Shown in pieces: positions 18,832-28,137 of a stretch of DNA of 64,000 bases. This DNA comes from Nitrosomonas sp. (lineage in GTDB: Bacteria; Pseudomonadota; Gammaproteobacteria; Burkholderiales; Nitrosomonadaceae): NCBI GenBank assembly GCA_024281825.1, contig JAMWZY010000006.1, forward strand, positions 1-64,000. The letters are read 5' to 3'. Positions within the stretch are counted from its first letter, which is position 1. Each line of letters starts with the position of its first letter. The notes under the pieces are model-generated. The model was not told where the DNA came from and did not search any database. It saw nothing but the letters and a program-made list of their open reading frames with translations. The translations under genes and the position numbers were made by a program.

Positions 18832-18856
18832 GCTGCAGGGGCTCCGCCCCTGCAGC
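18832..18856. repeat. 11-bp-stem hairpin just downstream of the DGR-like variable region
   Basis: Perfect arms gctgcaggggc and gccccctgcagc-type complement (18846-18856) close on a 3-nt loop (tcc), 32 bp past the stop of the TIR-FGE gene. On the minus strand the stem is followed by a T-rich run, so it can serve as an intrinsic terminator. Stem-loop or cruciform elements just after the variable region are also a known DGR feature that assists mutagenic homing (established in the Bordetella phage DGR). Both roles are possible. Confidence 0.75.
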
Positions 18857-18888
18857 CCGCAAAAGACAAAAACACAAAGAACAAAATA

Positions 18889-20340
18889 TCAAAAATCCCT
18901 GGAGATACGAAAGCCGAGGAAGATGTAGGCTCCAACGGAGTTGAACCTGTAACGGAAAGCCGACCGCAGGATCTGCGGGAAGTCGACCCAAGAACCGCCC
19001 CGAACCACCCGGACGCCGCAATCGCCACCATCCTTTTCCAACCACGCCGAGCCATCTTTCGGCGCATTATCATAATTGCTGTGCCAGCAATCTTGCGTCC
19101 ATTCCCACACATTACCGGCGGTATCAAAAAGACCAAAGAGATTGGGTTTAAACGAACCTACCGGTGCTGTTTGTCGATTATCCCATGCACTACCGCAGCC
19201 ATCGCATACAGCATTGTTTTTGCCGATATCATCGCCCCACCAATAGGCAGTTTGCGTTCCCGCACGGGCAACGTATTCCCATTCAGCCTCGGTCGGTAAG
19301 CGGTATTTTTTACCTGTTTGTTGTGATAACCACTGTGCATAAGCTTGCGCATCGTCAAAACTCACATTGATGACAGGCCGATTCTCACGACCCCAACCAC
19401 GATCATCCGGTAAAGTACGGTTGGTTACCTTAGCAAAATGATCATATTCAGCAAACGTGACTTCATATTGGCTGATTTCAAAAGCGTAAGCGATAGTGAC
19501 CTCGTGTTGCGGTTTTTCATCATCGCTGCCATCCACCGATCCCATCAAAAATTTACCCGATGGAATGCGCACCATTTCCGGCTCGATGACAGCAGCTTTA
19601 GGTTGCTCGGTATCCGGTTGGACAATTGAACCGGGAATCGCCTGTTGCGGCTGTTTCGCAACGAGCTCCTGAGCTGGATAGGTTTCAGTGCGCGCTGCTT
19701 CAGCGGTTTGCTCAACCACCGGATCCACCGGTTGAATAGGAATTAACTGCGGTGGCATAACGATTAAATATCCTCCCGCTATCAAAACGATGCCGATCAC
19801 GCTCGCGATTACCAAGAATCTCAAGAAACCTGGTTTTTCCGGAATTTCTGGTATTTTAGGCAGCTCTGGGGACAGCACATCCACGATTTTTTCTAGCGCT
19901 TTGATCAGCTTGTCAGCATCGGCATGAAAGCGGGGATGACTAGTAACCTCAAGCGCCTGCCGCCGTGTCAATGGCGCCAGACATTCAGGCAGTTGCTCCA
20001 ATTTGGGCATTGCGGCGCCGCCAACCAGCACCGGGATGACACGAATGTTACGCTCCAGTAAAGTAGTGATTTCGAGCCGCATCCAGTCGTCGGAAAAATC
20101 CAAACGCCGTTGCCCGCTTGCATCAGCGATATCCAGCCAGCGTCCTCCGATCAGCACCACGGCCACTTGCACCGCTGCCAGCTTATCCTTAATCACTTGT
20201 TCAAAAACCTCGCCCGGCTCGATTTGATCAATGTCCATGAACACATGGTCACGACCAAAATGACTGGCCAAGCGGTCGTACAACCGGCCTGCGTAGTCTG
20301 CACTATCATCGCGGCGATAGCTAATGAAAATTTTGGACAT
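18889..20340 (-). CDS. TIR domain - transmembrane - FGE/C-type-lectin protein with DGR-type variable region
   Basis: The 483-residue protein has three parts. Residues 1-150 are a TIR domain (KIFISYRRDDSADYAGRL; likely catalytic Glu at 90 in DWMRLEITTLL), a fold that in bacteria often cleaves NAD. Residues 172-195 are a single membrane span. Residues 255-483 are a formylglycine-generating-enzyme/SUMF1 domain (C-type lectin fold; LPTEAEWEYVARAG, GNVWEWTQDC, RVVRGGSW). No FGE catalytic role is claimed. After GGSW, codons at residues 452-474 alternate invariant codons with 13 NNC codons, the pattern left by adenine mutagenesis of AAC repeats. I prefer the ATG at 20340 to an in-frame TTG at 20373. 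No reverse transcriptase is nearby. It is probably monocistronic. Confidence 0.93.
   Translation of the reverse strand: MSKIFISYRRDDSADYAGRLYDRLASHFGRDHVFMDIDQIEPGEVFEQVIKDKLAAVQVAVVLIGGRWLDIADASGQRRLDFSDDWMRLEITTLLERNIRVIPVLVGGAAMPKLEQLPECLAPLTRRQALEVTSHPRFHADADKLIKALEKIVDVLSPELPKIPEIPEKPGFLRFLVIASVIGIVLIAGGYLIVMPPQLIPIQPVDPVVEQTAEAARTETYPAQELVAKQPQQAIPGSIVQPDTEQPKAAVIEPEMVRIPSGKFLMGSVDGSDDEKPQHEVTIAYAFEISQYEVTFAEYDHFAKVTNRTLPDDRGWGRENRPVINVSFDDAQAYAQWLSQQTGKKYRLPTEAEWEYVARAGTQTAYWWGDDIGKNNAVCDGCGSAWDNRQTAPVGSFKPNLFGLFDTAGNVWEWTQDCWHSNYDNAPKDGSAWLEKDGGDCGVRVVRGGSWVDFPQILRSAFRYRFNSVGAYIFLGFRISRDF
18919..18987 (-). repeat. Candidate DGR variable region (VR) core
   Basis: Read on the minus strand, the variable codons are GTC GAC TTC / ATC / TTC / TAC / TTC AAC TCC / GCC TAC ATC TTC, each reachable from AAC by changing only A positions. 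Between them are non-A-dependent codons (CCG CAG, CTG CGG TCG GCT, CGT, AGG, GTT GGA). The flanks GGSW and LGFR are the conserved FGE-type variable-protein boundaries. The template repeat is not visible in this window. Confidence 0.75.
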
Positions 20341-20677
20341 ATCTAATGACTCATTCAAGCACCCCACACGCAAGTGACGGGGAATTAAAATTAAATTCGA
20401 GATATGAATGATAGCTTCACATCATACGTGATCGTAATAACTTAAGAACCTGTCTGCGCATTATTTCACACCGTTGCCTATCGTTATCGTTAAATAAGCT
20501 CAACGTATTATCAACAGGCACCGCGCGCTTAAAATATGGCAAAAATACAAAGACCATCAGGATTCAGGTAGAATCACGCTGTTAGGTTCGTGTGGCTGAG
20601 CCGATACCAAGCGTTTGAAAAATCACCATGTAAATCAAGCCATAGAGAATATTTATACAGGAAGAGGAAATTTTTAA
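20341..20677. other. Intergenic stretch between divergent genes
   Basis: It contains no gene that I can support. It must hold the promoters of the TIR-FGE gene (minus) and the small lipoprotein gene (plus). Only the plus-side Shine-Dalgarno (aggaagagga before 20678) is clear. I looked here for a DGR template repeat (AAC-rich) and a reverse transcriptase and saw neither. Confidence 0.5.
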
Positions 20678-20887
20678 ATGAAGAATAAACACAGTATCGT
20701 TTGCATGATTGGCCTTAGTATCGCTTTAATCGGTTGTGGTGGCGTTCCTACGCCCGATTCAGCCAATTGCTCTGGAAGGGGCATGGAGTCATCACTGACA
20801 GCATTCAAAAATGACGAAGCTGCACGTCAAGCTTTTATCGATAAATGTACTGAAATCAATAAAGAAAATGCTAAAAGCAATAACTAA
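20678..20887 (+). CDS. Small predicted lipoprotein
   Basis: This 69-residue protein has a signal peptide ending in the lipobox LIGC (Cys20), so it should be lipid-anchored. The mature part (about 50 residues) has two more cysteines (C29, C48) that could form a disulfide, and a helical charged C-terminus. It has a good Shine-Dalgarno. I do not recognise a family. Two hairpins at 20904-20953 follow the stop. Confidence 0.7.
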   Translation: MKNKHSIVCMIGLSIALIGCGGVPTPDSANCSGRGMESSLTAFKNDEAARQAFIDKCTEINKENAKSNN

Positions 20888-20903
20888 GATCAACAGATTT
20901 TAG

Positions 20904-20953
20904 TTGAACTGAAAGTTCAAGTACGCGTCAGCCATCATAAAAAAGACGCGTAC
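20904..20953 (+). terminator. Tandem hairpins after the small lipoprotein gene
   Basis: The first hairpin has ttgaact/agttcaa arms (20904-20910, 20914-20920) and a 3-nt loop. The second has gtacgcgtc/gacgcgtac arms (20921-20929, 20945-20953) and an A-rich loop. They start 17 bp past the stop, consistent with transcription termination. There is no strong T-tract. Confidence 0.5.
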
Positions 20954-21108
20954 CTATCCCAGCTTTAACAATAGAACCGCTTGCGCAGATAATGATTCAG
21001 GATTTCCCTGAGAGATTCCATTAGATCAAAATAATATATTTCCCAATATTAAAAGACATTCCACTTAGTTACACTGCGACGTCTTTAAAATTTATGGGGA
21101 ATTAAGTT

Positions 21109-21495
21109 ATGAAAACATCAAAATTTCTAACTGGCATTGCAGCATTCACTTTTTCAAGCCTGCTACTAGTAAGCTCCATCTCGATTGCAGCAGAAGTTGA
21201 AGGTATCGACGATAACGATCACGCTGCCTTGGCTAAGCATTATGAAGATCACGCCAAATCAGAGCAAGTTCTGTTAGAGCGCAATCAAGAAATCGTTGAA
21301 GAATATGAAAATCACCCTTTCTACTTTGGCCCTGAGGGCTTGTCAGAGAAATCCCACGCCGAAGCTAATGTTCGTGAACACGAAACAACAATCGAAGCGG
21401 ATCTAGAAAAAGCAAAAATGCATAAAGAATTGGCTACAACCCTGCCCAGTGAAAACAAAGCTGTTGACGCCAGTGAAGCTCCAGCAACAAAATAA
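21109..21495 (+). CDS. Exported hypothetical helical protein
   Basis: The 128-residue product has a signal peptide (residues 1-27, FLTGIAAFTFSSLLLVSSISIAA) and a mature part that is His/Glu/Lys-rich and predicted helical (HYEDHAKSEQVLLERNQEIVEEYENH; SHAEANVREHETTIEADLEKAKMHKELA). It resembles the small His-containing helical periplasmic proteins of nitrifiers in general character, but I cannot assign a family. It ends just before a shared bidirectional terminator. Confidence 0.7.
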   Translation: MKTSKFLTGIAAFTFSSLLLVSSISIAAEVEGIDDNDHAALAKHYEDHAKSEQVLLERNQEIVEEYENHPFYFGPEGLSEKSHAEANVREHETTIEADLEKAKMHKELATTLPSENKAVDASEAPATK

Positions 21496-21509
21496 AATAT
21501 CAACCAATT

Positions 21510-21555
21510 GATAATAATTCAGATCGTATCCATCCGATTTAACTGAATTATTATC
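21510..21555. terminator. Bidirectional terminator between convergent genes
   Basis: Perfect 13-bp arms gataataattcag (21510-21522) and ctgaattattatc (21543-21555) with a 20-nt loop. It spans the gap between the exported protein gene (plus, ends 21495) and the cytochrome gene (minus, stop at 21555-21557). Confidence 0.65.
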
Positions 21556-21935
21556 TACCTTGGTTTCATTAGTATACCTTCCTGCACGACCCCACTAGAT
21601 CGGGCCTTAAGATAGCGGTACATATTGCCCATATTGTGCATCACCTCTTGATTGGCTTTCCAGGGCGGCATCAAACCTTTTCCATTGGTCACAATACGAG
21701 TAAAGTCTTCTTCCGATAACGTTTTTATTTGTTGCGTTAAATCGGGTGCTATTTTACCTTGGCCAAAATCACCATGGCATGATCCACAGGCTTCTGAAAA
21801 TACTTGCCACCCTTGGAATATAGCTTCATTGGCTTGACCATCGATAGGAGTTACATTGTTTGATGCATGACCAGCGGCTGAAATAACCGATCCAACAACC
21901 AAAACCAAGTATCTGGATAATTTTACTGCATCCAT
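21555..21935 (-). CDS. Periplasmic monoheme cytochrome c
   Basis: The product has one heme c motif (CGSCH) and a likely axial Met in GLMPPWK, in the usual order of a class I cytochrome c. A signal peptide (KLSRYLVLVVGSVISAAGHA) directs export. From the ATG at 21935 the protein has 126 residues. That start has an aggat upstream and leaves a normal signal peptide; an ATG at 21956 and a TTG at 21971 are alternatives. It is a small electron carrier of unknown partner, possibly linked to the ammonia-oxidation respiratory chain. Confidence 0.85.
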   Translation of the reverse strand: MDAVKLSRYLVLVVGSVISAAGHASNNVTPIDGQANEAIFQGWQVFSEACGSCHGDFGQGKIAPDLTQQIKTLSEEDFTRIVTNGKGLMPPWKANQEVMHNMGNMYRYLKARSSGVVQEGILMKPR

Positions 21936-22161
21936 TCCGATAATCCTATTAAACATTGTGCTTTTATTCAATCAGATGAGCATCCATTGCGTCAAGCATC
22001 AAACACATTCAGCACCTGAAAATAACCCATTGAAAGCTCTTTTCGATCCAATAACAGACTCATTTCCACGATACCCTCAATTGAATTGTCAAGATTGCGC
22101 TATTTTCTGAATTGCGTATGATCGCATCTGTTTTACTTCTATTTTTCTTTGAAATCCTGTT

Positions 22162-24531
22162 ATGTTGCCCTCGATAGAACAACGCTTAGCCAGTGAATTA
22201 TCAGCCAATACGCACCAAATCCAAGCAGCAATTACTTTACTCGATGAAGGAGCTACGGTTCCTTTTATCGCGCGTTATCGCAAAGAACTAACGGGCAATT
22301 TAGATGATACGCAATTGCGCTTATTGGAAGAACGTTTACGTTATCTGCGTGAATTAGAAAGTAGGCGAAAAATCATTCTGGCTAGTATTGAAGAACAAGG
22401 AAAATTGACACCGGAATTGCAAAATACTATTTTGCTCGCCGAAGATAAAACGCATTTAGAAAATTTATATTTACCCTATAAACCGAAGCGCCGAACTAAA
22501 GCACAAATCGCTATCGAAGCAGGATTGGATGCCTTGGCGGATAATCTCATAACTAACCCAATGCTTGATCCCGAGCAAGCAGCGCAACCATTTATTAAAC
22601 CAGCTTTCACCACACCCCATGGTGATAATCCAGGTGTACCTGATGCAAAAGCAGCCTTGGAAGGAGCGCGTCAAATTTTGATGGAGCGCTTTTCTGAAGA
22701 TGCTTCACTGCTACAATCCTTGCGCGAATATTTACTAGAGCACGGCGTAGTAGAAACTAAAGTTATAACCGGTCAAGAAGAAACCGGTATTAAATTCAGC
22801 GATTATTTTGATTACACTGAAAATTTAAATAAAATTCCCTCGCACCGTGCATTAGCTATTTTCCGTGGTCGTCGTGAAGAATTTCTGAATGTCACCTTAC
22901 GCTTGGACTGCGAAGCAGAAAAACCCAAATGGGAATCTCCATTTAATCCTTGTGAGGTGCGCATCACCAAACACGTTGGTGTAGAAAACAAAAAACGGCC
23001 GGCCGATAAATGGTTGCTGGAAACGGTGCGTTGGGCATGGCGCGTCAAGATATCATTGCATTTAGAAACCGAATTAATGACTGCCCTGCGTGAACAATCA
23101 GAAACTGAAGCCATTCAGATATTTGCGCGAAATTTAAAAAATTTGCTATTAGCATCACCTGCCGGCCCTCGAGCCACGATTGGATTAGATCCCGGATTGC
23201 GCACCGGCGTCAAAATTGCCGTCGTCGACAACACCGGCAAGGTAATGGAATACGACACGATCTATCCTCATGCACCACGCAACGATTGGCAAGGCGCTTT
23301 GCACAAACTAGCCGCGCTCGCCAAGAAACACAACATTGTACTCATTTCTATCGGTAATGGCACCGCATCACGCGAAACTGACAAATTAGCACAGGATTTA
23401 ATCAAACAATTTCCAGAATTAGGTTTAAGTAAAATCGTGGTATCCGAAGCAGGTGCATCTGTATATTCCGCTTCTGAATTCGCTTCCAAGGAATTACCTG
23501 ATTTGGATGTGTCGATTCGCGGAGCGGTTTCTATTGCGCGCCGCCTGCAAGATCCTTTAGCAGAATTGGTCAAGATAGACCCGAAATCTATCGGTGTTGG
23601 CCAGTATCAACATGATGTTAGTCAAACCCAATTAGCGCGCTCATTGGATGCTGTAGTAGAAGATTGTGTAAATGCAGTAGGTGTGGATGTGAATACCGCT
23701 TCCATTGCTTTATTGGCGCGTGTTTCTGGTTTAAGCAACAGCGTGGCGCAAAGCATTGTCAATTATCGTGACAAGCAGGGTGCATTTACTTCTCGCGAGC
23801 AATTGAGGTCTGTTCCCCGTTTGGGCGAGAAAACCTTTGAGCAAGCTGCCGGTTTTTTACGAATCATGAATGGCGAGAACCCGCTAGATGCTTCTAGCGT
23901 TCATCCTGAATCCTATCCTATAGTCGAAAAAATTCTTAAAGATATCCAAAAAGACGTAACAACTATAATTGGAGATGTCGCTACACTCAACAAACTCAAC
24001 CCAGGTAAATACGCCGATCATCGATTCGGCGTCCCAACCATTACGGATATCTTAAAAGAATTGGAAAAGCCCGGCCGCGATCCCCGTCCAGAATTCACTA
24101 CGGCTGTTTTCAAAGAAGGTGTGGAAGACATCAAGGATTTACATCCCGACATGATTCTCGAGGGTGTGGTCACTAATGTAGCGGCCTTTGGCGCATTTGT
24201 GGATATCGGTGTGCATCAAGACGGCTTGGTGCATATTTCCGCACTCTCCAACACTTTTGTTAAAGATCCGCACAGCGTAGTAAAAGCAGGTCAAGTGGTC
24301 AAAGTAAAAATTATCGAAGTCGATGAAAAACGCAAACGCATCTCGCTTAGCATGCGTTTAGATGACAAAACCAGTAGCACCAAGCAGCACACCATACACA
24401 ATGAGCACAAAATCGACAAAACCGATATATCACCTAATAAACAACGCTCTCGATCTCCCAAAAACCAAGATTCCACTAACACACCGATACAAAGTGCAAT
24501 GGCCAACGCATTTGCAAAGCTAAAAAAATAA
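22162..24531 (+). CDS. tex: Tex family RNA-binding transcription accessory protein
   Basis: This 789-residue protein matches Tex/YhgF. Domains in order: helical Tex N-domain with [20 protein letters not shown], a YqgF/RNase H-like domain ([17 protein letters not shown] near 340), HhH repeats ([36 protein letters not shown]), and a C-terminal S1 domain ([26 protein letters not shown]). The tail is polar and basic. Tex binds nucleic acid and affects transcription. Appears intact. Confidence 0.95.
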   Translation: MLPSIEQRLASELSANTHQIQAAITLLDEGATVPFIARYRKELTGNLDDTQLRLLEERLRYLRELESRRKIILASIEEQGKLTPELQNTILLAEDKTHLENLYLPYKPKRRTKAQIAIEAGLDALADNLITNPMLDPEQAAQPFIKPAFTTPHGDNPGVPDAKAALEGARQILMERFSEDASLLQSLREYLLEHGVVETKVITGQEETGIKFSDYFDYTENLNKIPSHRALAIFRGRREEFLNVTLRLDCEAEKPKWESPFNPCEVRITKHVGVENKKRPADKWLLETVRWAWRVKISLHLETELMTALREQSETEAIQIFARNLKNLLLASPAGPRATIGLDPGLRTGVKIAVVDNTGKVMEYDTIYPHAPRNDWQGALHKLAALAKKHNIVLISIGNGTASRETDKLAQDLIKQFPELGLSKIVVSEAGASVYSASEFASKELPDLDVSIRGAVSIARRLQDPLAELVKIDPKSIGVGQYQHDVSQTQLARSLDAVVEDCVNAVGVDVNTASIALLARVSGLSNSVAQSIVNYRDKQGAFTSREQLRSVPRLGEKTFEQAAGFLRIMNGENPLDASSVHPESYPIVEKILKDIQKDVTTIIGDVATLNKLNPGKYADHRFGVPTITDILKELEKPGRDPRPEFTTAVFKEGVEDIKDLHPDMILEGVVTNVAAFGAFVDIGVHQDGLVHISALSNTFVKDPHSVVKAGQVVKVKIIEVDEKRKRISLSMRLDDKTSSTKQHTIHNEHKIDKTDISPNKQRSRSPKNQDSTNTPIQSAMANAFAKLKK

Positions 24532-24786
24532 CCATCTATTCAGCAAAAACATCACGATCGCCTACTTCAATCGGTGGTCAAATCTCCTTGCGTCCAGAAA
24601 CCATGTTGCTCCCAGAAATACTGAGGTAATACAATTTTGTGATGTCATTTCGGATACGACTCAATCAGTAACATAAGGATATTTTCAGATGGTTATTTCG
24701 GCATTTACCTGTATCGCAAATTGTTATACTTTAACGAATAATCCAATAAATCTGAAACTGTCAATATCTTAAAGTGAATTACCTGA

Positions 24787-25011
24787 ATGGGAAAAATCTT
24801 ATTTCTAATCATCATTGCAATCCTTATTTTCTGGTTGATCAAGCTTCAAAAAACTAAGCGAAACAATCCAAAGGATTCTATTGAATCGGTTGAGGATATG
24901 GTCATATGCTCGCATTGCGGCATTCACATTCCAAAAGATGAAGCGCTTATCAATGAAAATAATCAATATTTTTGCTCTGCTAAACATCGCGAGTTACACA
25001 TAAAATCATAG
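24787..25011 (+). CDS. PP0621-family small membrane-anchored zinc-ribbon protein
   Basis: The 74-residue protein has an N-terminal membrane span (ILFLIIIAILIFWLIKL) and a C-terminal metal-binding segment CSHCGIHIPKDEAL...FCSAKHRELH. This is the PP0621 family arrangement and the usual neighbour of pilS in Beta- and Gammaproteobacteria. It lies 13 bp upstream of the pilS start, so co-transcription is likely. Molecular function is unknown. Confidence 0.85.
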   Translation: MGKILFLIIIAILIFWLIKLQKTKRNNPKDSIESVEDMVICSHCGIHIPKDEALINENNQYFCSAKHRELHIKS

Positions 25012-25024
25012 TCTCATCAATGCC

Positions 25025-26707
25025 GTGATCAACCATAGATCCCTCAGACCCCTCTCAAGCAACAAAAATGCAAACCAAATTGGAATAATTCATTCGCCAT
25101 CCGGTTCAGGAACTTCGGAGCATGATTACTCGGAACAGCACTGGCGATTTTTATATTACTTCAATACCTATCGCTTACTGATTGGATGCTCGTTGATTTT
25201 GATTTCATGGAAGTTTGATCAAACCAATTTTGGCGCATATCGTTACCTGCTGTTTGTTTATACCGCTGCGGCGTACGCTATCTTTGGTTGTTTATGTATG
25301 CTACTAACACGACTGCGTTTTTCCAATTTGGACAGACAGCTCTCTTTCCAACTCATTGGAGATATTCTTTTCTTTTCCATCATGCTTTATGCCAGCGGTG
25401 GATTACAAAGTGGATTAGGCGGGCTAGCAATGATCTCACTGGCTGTTGCAGGATTAATCAGCCAAGGCCGAATGGCGCTATTTTTCGCATCGATTGCAAC
25501 TATCAGCCTATTATTACAAGAAGTTTATGCCTCTATGACCATAGATTTCTATTCTGCACAATATTCACAAGCTGGCTTACTGAGCATGGCCTATTTTGCA
25601 ATTGCATGGCTAGCTCATCAGCTCGCAAAAAATACCTTGCGCAGTGAAAAACTTGCTAACGAAAGAGGCATTGATTTGGCTAATATGTCTCAAGTTAACC
25701 AATTGATCATACAAGAACTTCCAGAAGGAATTTTGGTCGTAGATGAGGATGGCAATATACGGCAACGTAACGTTTTAGCCGAAACAATGTTGAATTTGGA
25801 TTCAACTAACAAACAAACCAGCTCCCTTAAAGTATCTGAGCTTTTACCAGAATTTGTCGATCTACTGTCTGACTGGCAAAAACAAAGCATGATCGAGCAT
25901 ACGGAAATATTACGCATCAAATGTACGAATACCTTAGTTCATGTACGGTGGGTACCCATACGGTCAAGCACGCGTAATGGTGCCGTTATTTTTCTTGAAG
26001 ATATGGGGCGTATGGAAGCGCAATTACAGCAATTGAAATTAGCTGCTTTGGGTCGCTTGACAACGAATATTGCGCACGAAATCCGCAACCCGCTTTCAGC
26101 TATCAATCATGCTGCCGAATTACTACAAGAAGAAGGTGTTGAAAACAACACTGGTATACGGCTTGTGCATATCATTTGTGACAATACGCGGCGCTTGAAT
26201 AAAATCGTTCAGGATATACTTCAACTTCACCAAGCGCGTGTCTCAAACCCAAGCATTATCAATGTTCATCATTTCATAGAAAAATTTTTGGAACAATTTT
26301 GCCTAAGTGAAAAAACCCATAGAAATCGGTTTAATTTCATTGAAAGCAACAACCGCCAAATTAGCTTTGATCACGATCAGCTCAACCAAGTATTATGGAA
26401 TTTATGTAGCAATGCCCTAAGACACTCCACCAAACAAGAAAACAGCATCCAGATTAAGTTGTCTACCGATACACAAAGAATCCATGTTATTTTGGATATC
26501 ATTAATGATGGCCCTCCTCTGGATTTACAGAAAAGCAAACAAGCTTTTGAGCCTTTTTACACCACTGCACCTGGGGGTACCGGTTTAGGGCTATTTATCG
26601 CACGTGAATTATGCGAGGCCAATCACGCCACCTTAGAATTTGTTGAGAATCCTATCGGCACACAATTTAGGATCAAATGTAAAAACATCATGACGCCTTA
26701 TGAATAA
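25025..26707 (+). CDS. pilS: PilS-type sensor histidine kinase
   Basis: This 560-residue kinase has an N-terminal multi-span membrane domain (about residues 45-200, roughly six helices), a PAS-like region (VVDEDGNIRQRN), a HisKA box AHEIRNPLSAINH and an HATPase_c domain (LWNLCSNALRHS; GGTGLGLFIAREL). With the NtrC-type regulator that follows it forms a PilS/PilR pair, which controls sigma-54-dependent type IV pilin expression in relatives. The start is GTG at 25025. It overlaps pilR by 8 bp. No pilin genes are in view, so the regulon is inferred. Confidence 0.9.
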   Translation: MINHRSLRPLSSNKNANQIGIIHSPSGSGTSEHDYSEQHWRFLYYFNTYRLLIGCSLILISWKFDQTNFGAYRYLLFVYTAAAYAIFGCLCMLLTRLRFSNLDRQLSFQLIGDILFFSIMLYASGGLQSGLGGLAMISLAVAGLISQGRMALFFASIATISLLLQEVYASMTIDFYSAQYSQAGLLSMAYFAIAWLAHQLAKNTLRSEKLANERGIDLANMSQVNQLIIQELPEGILVVDEDGNIRQRNVLAETMLNLDSTNKQTSSLKVSELLPEFVDLLSDWQKQSMIEHTEILRIKCTNTLVHVRWVPIRSSTRNGAVIFLEDMGRMEAQLQQLKLAALGRLTTNIAHEIRNPLSAINHAAELLQEEGVENNTGIRLVHIICDNTRRLNKIVQDILQLHQARVSNPSIINVHHFIEKFLEQFCLSEKTHRNRFNFIESNNRQISFDHDQLNQVLWNLCSNALRHSTKQENSIQIKLSTDTQRIHVILDIINDGPPLDLQKSKQAFEPFYTTAPGGTGLGLFIARELCEANHATLEFVENPIGTQFRIKCKNIMTPYE

Positions 26708-28103
26708 AATCAATAACCCCCATCCACAGCACGACAGCTCTTCAATAAAAATACTGATCGTTGATGATGAACCCGATATCATTGAGCTGCTCGAATTGAC
26801 ACTCGCTCGCATGGGCATGGATGTGGTAAGCGCACAATCAATTGATGCAGCAAAAATGCAATTGAAGTCGCAACATTTTCAATTGTGCTTAACCGATATG
26901 CGTTTACCGGATGGTGAAGGATTAGATTTAGTTAAGCATATTAACCAATACTATACAGATCTCCCGATTGCTGTAATCACTGCCTACGGATCGACCGAAA
27001 ATGCAGTAGCCGCACTTAAAGCAGGCGCATTTGATTACTTATCTAAACCGGTTGGATTAAAAGATTTGCGCGACCTCGTCAAATCCGCATTAAGCATTCC
27101 AGCATCCGAGCAATCGCTTTCTACTCAACGTACACTGCTCGGCAATTCTCTCCCAATGCATCAACTACGAGCTACGATAGACAAGCTGGCGCGGAGTCAA
27201 GCCGCTGTTTATATCAATGGTGAATCAGGGAGTGGAAAAGAACTAGCGGCACGAATGATTCATGAAAAAAGTACACGCCATACTCAACCTTTTGTTGCTG
27301 TGAATTGTGGTGCAATTCCCGAAAATCTTATGGAAAGTGAATTTTTTGGCTATAAAAAAGGCGCATTTACTGGTGCCGATAAAGATCATGATGGTTTTTT
27401 TCTTATGGCACAGGGTGGCACTCTGTTTCTCGATGAAGTAGCTGATTTACCATTGGCAATGCAAGTAAAATTACTGCGCGTAATACAAGAAAAACAGGTC
27501 AGACGGGTTGGTGATACACAGGAAAAAGGTATTGATGTACGCATCATTAGTGCTACCCACAAAAAACTTTCACAATGCGTTGAATCAGGTCAATTTCGTC
27601 AAGACTTGTATTATCGATTGAATGTTATTGAACTTGTTATGCCGGCCCTTCGTGAGATGCGAGAAGATATTCCAGTCATTGCCGAAAAAATTGTTGCTAA
27701 ACTTTGCCGAGAAGCGAGTAGACCTCCATGCCAACTAAGAAACGAAGCTATCGAATTGCTGATGTATTATGATTATCCTGGCAATGTACGCGAGCTCGAA
27801 AATATCTTGGAGCGCACACTCGCGCTTTGTTCTGATATTGAAATTGGTCACGACGAACTGCAAATGCCTGAAAAATTCAAGGCCCCCATAAAAACTGAAA
27901 CAAGCAAAATCGAAATAGCTTCCCCTCCTTTACTGGCTGAAGAAGGATTACCGCTACAAGATTTTCTCGATAAACTAGAAAAAGATTCAATCGAAAGAGC
28001 GTTGGAACTAAACCGTTATAACCGAACTAAAACTGCAAAAGTACTCGGCATAACCGTCAGATCACTGCGTTACCGCATGGAAAGACTCGGCTTAAACTCC
28101 TGA
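26700..28103 (+). CDS. pilR: PilR-type sigma-54-dependent response regulator
   Basis: This 467-residue regulator contains a receiver domain (ILIVDDEPD; phospho-acceptor Asp in LTDMRLPDGEG), an AAA+ sigma-54 interaction domain with Walker A GESGSGKE, the GAFTGA loop that contacts sigma-54, and Walker B GGTLFLDEVADL, and a C-terminal Fis-type HTH (YNRTKTAKVLGITVRSLRYRM). All catalytic motifs are intact. It is translationally coupled to pilS. DNA targets are unknown from the window. Confidence 0.93.
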   Translation: MNKINNPHPQHDSSSIKILIVDDEPDIIELLELTLARMGMDVVSAQSIDAAKMQLKSQHFQLCLTDMRLPDGEGLDLVKHINQYYTDLPIAVITAYGSTENAVAALKAGAFDYLSKPVGLKDLRDLVKSALSIPASEQSLSTQRTLLGNSLPMHQLRATIDKLARSQAAVYINGESGSGKELAARMIHEKSTRHTQPFVAVNCGAIPENLMESEFFGYKKGAFTGADKDHDGFFLMAQGGTLFLDEVADLPLAMQVKLLRVIQEKQVRRVGDTQEKGIDVRIISATHKKLSQCVESGQFRQDLYYRLNVIELVMPALREMREDIPVIAEKIVAKLCREASRPPCQLRNEAIELLMYYDYPGNVRELENILERTLALCSDIEIGHDELQMPEKFKAPIKTETSKIEIASPPLLAEEGLPLQDFLDKLEKDSIERALELNRYNRTKTAKVLGITVRSLRYRMERLGLNS

Positions 28104-28137
28104 GCCTCAACTGTTCTTGTGTATCCATAGCTTCACT

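Noticed and set aside
18745..19299. A plus-strand open frame of 184 codons opposite the TIR-FGE gene
   Set aside because: It lies antisense to a clear FGE domain with conserved motifs on the minus strand and has no Shine-Dalgarno or family resemblance.
18657..20677. A DGR reverse transcriptase or template repeat beside the variable gene
   Set aside because: I read both strands around the gene and through the rest of the window and found neither a reverse transcriptase motif (such as the YxDD box) nor an AAC-rich near-copy of the variable region. The reading as a remote target stands, but it is untested.
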